From the NCBI RefSeq assembly GCF_011634835.1, contig NZ_SIRP01000001.1, positions 3,963,748 through 4,027,747 on the forward strand: a stretch of DNA of 64,000 nucleotides, given 5' to 3'. The position numbers were made by a program, and so were the translations under genes. This document shows, in pieces, positions 60,069 to 64,000 of this stretch. Each line of letters starts with the position of its first letter. Within the stretch, counting starts at the first letter, position 1. Source of the DNA: Isoptericola sp. BMS4. GTDB lineage: Bacteria > Actinomycetota > Actinomycetes > Actinomycetales > Cellulomonadaceae. The notes below the pieces were generated by a model that saw nothing but the letters and a program-made list of their open reading frames with translations, had not been told where the DNA came from and searched no databases.

Positions 60069-61301
60069 TCACCCGCCATCGTCCGCCTGCCGCACCTGGC
60101 CGTTCCCCGGCGTCTTGAACAACGGGTCCATGTGCCACTCGGGGTTGACCACCTCTATGCCGGCGAACTCGTTCATGAACGTCGCCCCGGTGTGGATCAC
60201 CGGGCGCAGCTCGTGGCGGTAGATGCGCTCTGTGGTCGAGGTGTCGGAGTGCCCGACGACATGTGCGATCTGCTCGACGGCCGCTCCCCCGGCGGACATC
60301 AGCGAGACGAAGGAGTGGCGCAGCTCGCGCGGCGTCCACTCCTTGGCATCCACCGAGGGGACGAACTTGAGCGCGGACCGGAACGCGCGACGCACGTTCG
60401 CGGCGTCGAGCGGAGTGCCGACCGACGTCGTGAACACGTGGCCGGTCTCGGCCCAGTCGGACCCGGCCCTGGCGCGGTCCGCTTCCTGCTCACGGCGACG
60501 CCTGCGCAGAGCCTCGACCGCGACGTCGGGGAGGGCGAGGGTGCGCCGGGACTTCTTGGTCTTGGTGTCCCCGGATGCCCGCACGGAGCGCCAAACCTCG
60601 ATCGAGGGTGGGCTCGAGGCGAGGTCGACGTGGTTCCACGTCAGGGCGCGCATCTCCTCGGTGCGGATGCCGACGAGCATCGACACGACGATGTACGGGT
60701 ACATCCAGTGCCCCTTGGTCAGCTCAAGGACGTCCAGCGCCTGCTTCTCGGTCAGGGACTTCGACTTCCGCCCAGCACGCCCTCGTGGGGTCACGGCGAA
60801 CTCGACCACGTTCCGCTCGATGAGGTCACGCGCGACGGCACGCTTGATCGCGCTGTTGAACTGCGCCTTGACGTCAGCGACCGTGCGCGTCGAACGTGTC
60901 TTCGCCAGGTCGGCCAGGAACGCCTCGACGTGCTTGGTCGTCAGTTTCCTGAGCAGCACGTCGCCAAGGCCGTCTACGACGTGCGCGGACATGTAGGCAC
61001 GCGTCTTGACCGTGCTCTCATCGACCTGACCTTGGCCGTACCGGAGCCAGTCGTCGACCGCGTCGCGCACGGTGAGTTTCTCGGCGCCCGGCGGGACGCC
61101 GTTCTCGTAGGCGCGGACGAGCCTACGCACAGCATCGATTGCCGCCGAGCGCGACTTGCCGTAGCCCGTCTTGCGGACCTCCTTGCCACGGTCGTCGTAT
61201 GCGACAACCCGGGTGGCGACCCAGCGTTGCCGCTTCTCGTTCCAGTAGACGCCCCCTTCGCCCCGCGAGCGACGCGGCGGCTTCTTCGACTGCTCGGTCA
61301 C
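60069..61301 (-). CDS. tyrosine-family site-specific integrase
   Basis: A 410-residue recombinase with N-terminal AP2-like arm-binding part (GEGGVYWNEKRQRWVAT), SAM-like core-binding domain (about 75-165) and catalytic domain. Catalytic residues: R213 (GIRTEEMRAL), R328 in TPRELRHS (the box II first His replaced by R325), H351 (VVGHSD) and nucleophile Y361 (YRHEL). It inserts and excises the element at tRNA-Pro. Its ATG overlaps the excisionase stop by 4 nt. Confidence 0.95.
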   Translation of the reverse strand: MTEQSKKPPRRSRGEGGVYWNEKRQRWVATRVVAYDDRGKEVRKTGYGKSRSAAIDAVRRLVRAYENGVPPGAEKLTVRDAVDDWLRYGQGQVDESTVKTRAYMSAHVVDGLGDVLLRKLTTKHVEAFLADLAKTRSTRTVADVKAQFNSAIKRAVARDLIERNVVEFAVTPRGRAGRKSKSLTEKQALDVLELTKGHWMYPYIVVSMLVGIRTEEMRALTWNHVDLASSPPSIEVWRSVRASGDTKTKKSRRTLALPDVAVEALRRRRREQEADRARAGSDWAETGHVFTTSVGTPLDAANVRRAFRSALKFVPSVDAKEWTPRELRHSFVSLMSAGGAAVEQIAHVVGHSDTSTTERIYRHELRPVIHTGATFMNEFAGIEVVNPEWHMDPLFKTPGNGQVRQADDGG

Positions 61302-61510
61302 GCTGCACCGTCCGAGAGGCTGTCGACGTACTCACGCACCGCCTCGACGGGCACGAGGCGGCGGGTACCGACCTTGACGGTGCGCAGTGCACCGCACCGG
61401 ATCAGCTCGTAGACGACGGTCCGCCCGACGCGCAGCACCTCGGCAGCCTCCTCGACCCGGTAGAGCAGCGGGGCGACCTGGCTGGCGGTGATCGACTCAT
61501 TCCTCGACAT
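61298..61510 (-). CDS. xis: excisionase-like helix-turn-helix protein
   Basis: A 70-residue MerR/excisionase-fold protein: LLYRVEEAAEVLRVGRTVVY then ELIRCGALRTVKVGTRRLVP, a typical helix-turn-helix_17 domain. It is encoded directly before the integrase with overlapping codons, the standard arrangement for recombination directionality factors in actinomycete integrative elements. ATG at 61510 has GGGGGAGAG. Confidence 0.9.
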   Translation of the reverse strand: MSRNESITASQVAPLLYRVEEAAEVLRVGRTVVYELIRCGALRTVKVGTRRLVPVEAVREYVDSLSDGAA

Positions 61511-61784
61511 CTCTCCCCCAAGGGCGTTGTTGTCGGCACCAGCAGCGCCGGCGAGGGAGCTTCCCTCACAACCTGGGAATGCCTCCCGAGGGCCGACGGA
61601 GTAACAGGCGAACCTGAACTCTATGGGCCGACGACGTACCCGGGCAGACCCGGATGTGTCCGTGCGGTGTTGCTCCGCGGTCGACATTCCTCTGGCGAGG
61701 GGAATCCACCGTTGGCGGCTGCTCTCGGCGCTGCCGCGCTGATGCTGGCCGCCTGTCCTAGCGATGTCGTGAGGCGGCTCGTCT
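61511..61784. promoter_or_regulatory. upstream region of xis-int
   Basis: A 274-bp gap without a clear gene. It includes GAGGGAGCTTCCCTC (61553-61567, 6-bp arms) and GGGAATGCCTCCC just after, candidate binding sites for an element-encoded repressor. Confidence 0.4.
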
Positions 61785-62144
61785 TCATGAGGCGGGGTCG
61801 GTAGGCACGTCCTTGGGCTTGAGCGGATCGTCCCATCGTTTGAAGTAGCGCTCGATTTCCTTGGGGTTGGCGACGTCCACCTGGAGCCACTCGATGGCGG
61901 CCTCCCTCGACCGTTCCTCGCATAGCGCAGAGTTGTTGATGCGCGGATGATCGGCGATGTCGGTGAGCTCGGCCCACACGCAGTACGCCTGCCCGCCCAT
62001 ATCGGCATCGGTGATGGCTTCGCCGGCGATCTCAGCCATTGTTTCGATGCCGACCTCGTACGGGTCGCTCGACAGCGCCAGGACCCGCTGCGCCGCGCTG
62101 GTCATGATCGCGTAGAGCTTGGAGTTGGCCTCGCTGGTTGGCAT
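61785..62144 (-). CDS. hypothetical protein of the integrated element
   Basis: A 119-residue acidic, helical protein beginning MPTSEANSKLYAIMTSAAQR and ending WDDPLKPKDVPTDPAS. No membrane segment and no family recognised. Codon use is less extreme in GC than neighbouring core genes, as for other genes of this element. ATG at 62144; an upstream open frame lacks a ribosome site. Confidence 0.6.
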   Translation of the reverse strand: MPTSEANSKLYAIMTSAAQRVLALSSDPYEVGIETMAEIAGEAITDADMGGQAYCVWAELTDIADHPRINNSALCEERSREAAIEWLQVDVANPKEIERYFKRWDDPLKPKDVPTDPAS

Positions 62145-62259
62145 GAGTCGAGAGTAGAGAAGCGCACCCAGCTCGGACGGATCACGGCCGCCGTCGGCGC
62201 GGCGCGCGGGATCAAGGCGGATCGGGAGTCCCGCTGCCCGGACACCAGACGTCCTCACC

Positions 62260-63132
62260 TCATGCCGCGGCCGCAGCACGAGTGACCGTCGTCGAGATCC
62301 ACACGAGCAGATCGGACGCAGCATCACGACGGGCCCGCCCTGTTCGGCCGAGGTGGTCGACCAGGCCGGAAGCGACGAGGCCGGCGGCGTCGATGGGCTG
62401 ACCGAACGCGACACGTTGCTCGACCCACCACCCCGTCAGGGTCGACGTCGCCTCGACGAGGGTCGCGAACAGGCCGATTTCGACCGCATCGGTTGGGCGC
62501 AGCGACTGGCCTGCTTCGAGGCGTGCCAGGGCCCAGGGCCGCCAGTCGACGCGGCATCGACGCACGATGGCTCGAGTCGACGGCACACGCCCTGCGGCCA
62601 CTGCCTGCAGCGCGGCGGCGACGTCGGCGCGCAGGCGCGGTGAGTGGTTGCGACCGATGACTGCAGCGATCTTCGCCCACGCGGTATCTCCGAGGCGGGA
62701 CTCGACAAGTAGCCGCAGCTCGGCGAGTGCCGCCAGTCGCGGATCGGCCACGGTGGGTTCGCCGGTGCCGTCCACGAGCGGGACGAGCTCGCTCCTGTGC
62801 ACGTGGGTCGCGTAGGCCTTCTTCACGCGCCGGGCGACGACGTTGCGCGCGACGGCGAACGTCCAGCGCCGCTGGTCCTCGTCGCACAGGACGGTCCACT
62901 GGTCGCGCTTGGTCCACAGGATCTCGACGACGTCGCCGACCACCTCGCTCGTGGCACTGGCGACGTCACCGAGCTCATCGCGCATGACGGCGGTGGTTCC
63001 GGCGGTGCGAAGGCGCCGGTGCACGTAGCCCTCGACGCTGTCAGCCAGGCCGAGCACGCGGACGCCGATCTCGTCGTCGTCGCACAGCGAAGCCGCCGCG
63101 TCGGTCGCCGGGGCTGGGGTCAGCGTCGCCAT
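62260..63132 (-). CDS. sigma-factor-region-2-like protein of the integrated element
   Basis: A 290-residue protein. Residues about 25-110 resemble sigma-70 region 2: VVGDVVEILWTKRDQWTVL and RRWTFAVARNVVARRVKKAY, like the F-x-W-L-x-x-I-A-R-N helix of ECF factors. The remaining 170 residues do not show a region 4 helix-turn-helix. It may be an element-specific transcription factor or a domain-swapped relative. Start overlaps the DUF2637 gene end by 13 nt. Confidence 0.65.
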   Translation of the reverse strand: MATLTPAPATDAAASLCDDDEIGVRVLGLADSVEGYVHRRLRTAGTTAVMRDELGDVASATSEVVGDVVEILWTKRDQWTVLCDEDQRRWTFAVARNVVARRVKKAYATHVHRSELVPLVDGTGEPTVADPRLAALAELRLLVESRLGDTAWAKIAAVIGRNHSPRLRADVAAALQAVAAGRVPSTRAIVRRCRVDWRPWALARLEAGQSLRPTDAVEIGLFATLVEATSTLTGWWVEQRVAFGQPIDAAGLVASGLVDHLGRTGRARRDAASDLLVWISTTVTRAAAAA

Positions 63133-63896
63133 GTCTCAGCCTCCTGACGGTGTGCCATCTGCAAGCGCAGGTTTCGTAGCCATCGCCGCCCGGTCGCCTC
63201 GGAGCCCGCGAATCCCGCCTCGACGGCCATCCGTCCAGTCGGGCGAACTCCAGCCTGTTCCTGGGCGGCCACCCACGCGGCGAAGTCGTCAGTCCTCTCG
63301 GCGGTCTGCTCGACGTCGGTGTCCGACGGTTCCGCGACCGGCGCGACGAGGGCGCCCGAGAACGTGTCGCTATTCTCGGCTGCGGCGATCTGCGCCCGCG
63401 CAGGAACGTCCGGCTCGTTGGCTCGCGCGGAGACGGCGACCGCAACCGGTTCGGCGGCGGGAACGTGCTCGCGTTCTTCGCCGCGCCGTACCGCGATCAG
63501 GACGAGCATGTGAGTGGTCAGCAGCAGCGACAGCGACGGCACCGAGGAGAACAGCGATGCGACCAGCCGGGAGAGCTCCATGTGCCCGACAGGGACGGGC
63601 TCGGCGTGCAGAAAGTTGCCGGTCCACGAGGCGGCTGCGAACACGATCAGCAGGACCCAGGCGTACCAGGTGCCGGCCGCACCACGGGCGCGGAACCGGA
63701 ACGCCGCCCACGTGCCGAACAGGATGACCGTGTCGATCGTCAGCGGGAACATCCACGCCAGCCGCGGGGTGATGCCCGAGGCGATGCCAACCGCGCGCAG
63801 CGCGTTGAACGACAGCGTGAACGCCATGACCGCCGCGACCGTGCACAGCAGCACGCCCGGCCACAACGCCCCCGCCAGGGGCCGGCGCCCGCTCAC
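63120..63896 (-). CDS. DUF2637 (SpdA-like) membrane protein
   Basis: A 258-residue protein with four N-terminal membrane helices (LWPGVLLCTVAAVMAFTLSF and others up to about residue 137) and a cytoplasmic C-terminal region (about 195-258) resembling a winged-helix tail (WVAAQEQAGVRPTGRMAVEA then GSEATGRRWLRNL). DUF2637 proteins occur in actinomycete integrative elements and plasmids of pSAM2 type and are linked to plasmid spread. GTG at 63896 overlaps the preceding gene's stop (GTGA). Confidence 0.88.
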   Translation of the reverse strand: MSGRRPLAGALWPGVLLCTVAAVMAFTLSFNALRAVGIASGITPRLAWMFPLTIDTVILFGTWAAFRFRARGAAGTWYAWVLLIVFAAASWTGNFLHAEPVPVGHMELSRLVASLFSSVPSLSLLLTTHMLVLIAVRRGEEREHVPAAEPVAVAVSARANEPDVPARAQIAAAENSDTFSGALVAPVAEPSDTDVEQTAERTDDFAAWVAAQEQAGVRPTGRMAVEAGFAGSEATGRRWLRNLRLQMAHRQEAETWRR

Positions 63897-64000
63897 CGCG
63901 CCAGTCCCGCGGTTCGAAGGCCGAGGTCGACGGCGATCCGCTCGAGGTCGGCGATGGCTTCAACCACGGCATCCGCCGCGATGCCACGCACCTGCTCCCG
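63893..64000 (-). CDS. C-terminal end of an element gene
   Basis: The last 35 codons of a gene entering from the right edge, ending LERIAVDLGLRTAGLAR and a TGA that overlaps the DUF2637 start by 4 nt. Helical and acidic; too little is present to identify it. Confidence 0.65.
   Translation of the reverse strand, partial: REQVRGIAADAVVEAIADLERIAVDLGLRTAGLAR

Overview
This 64 kb window is chromosomal DNA of a very GC-rich actinobacterium. The mix of genes (GlnR, Crp/Nth, the F420 genes cofD and cofC, MetY/MetX, a DUF2516 protein, FABP-like nitrobindin, a high-GC tRNA-Pro) and two secreted GH18 chitinases with CBM5/12 modules fits Micrococcales, most likely the Cellulosimicrobium/Isoptericola/Cellulomonas neighbourhood. 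The genus is an inference from gene content; no 16S rRNA lies in the window.

Layout. 1-9 kb: the start of a D-Ala-D-Ala carboxypeptidase, pyrophosphatase, a zinc dehydrogenase, a secreted NlpC/P60 hydrolase, and the methionine pair metY-metX behind a possible leader-peptide attenuator. 9-16 kb: a RAMA-domain protein, a thiamine-binding protein, the F420 genes cofD-cofC, a cupin, an aldo/keto reductase and a divergent MocR regulator. 16-26 kb: TadG-like protein, nitroreductase, a large FAD/Fe-S oxidoreductase, a YhgE/Pip membrane protein with a degenerate ABC-type partner, azoreductase and OsmC. 26-38 kb: an ECF sigma factor and its probable anti-sigma factor, DUF4012 and LPXTG surface proteins, two chitinases, a LuxR-type regulator, asparaginase and dtd. 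38-50 kb: a VapBC-like pair, a drug-type ABC exporter, a PadR operon, an MFS pump with a C-terminal winged helix, FUSC, YgfZ, nitrobindin, DsrE and YceI proteins. 50-59.7 kb: glnR, an alpha/beta hydrolase, nth, crp, RidA, a bifunctional penicillin-binding protein and a metallophosphoesterase. 59.8-64 kb: tRNA-Pro(CGG), followed by an integrated element with integrase, excisionase, a sigma-like protein and DUF2637, typical of actinomycete integrative and conjugative elements.

The most unusual content is a set of long, near-perfect DNA palindromes that ordinary annotation does not explain. Family A (six copies between 11.2 and 48.8 kb) has arms of about 23-35 bp that differ between copies by paired, compensatory changes. 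The five intergenic copies lie 10-52 nt upstream of a start codon and the sixth overlaps the start of cofC. Family B (two copies, 54.7 and 55.3 kb) has two 31-nt arms whose sequence is largely different in each copy, around a 40-nt core that is 38/40 identical, the two differences being a compensated base pair. The two copies are inverted and bracket a small gene. cofC carries two unrelated palindromes in frame, resembling the protein-coding palindromic elements known from Rickettsia. A further 28-bp palindrome separates the convergent genes at 2.0 kb.
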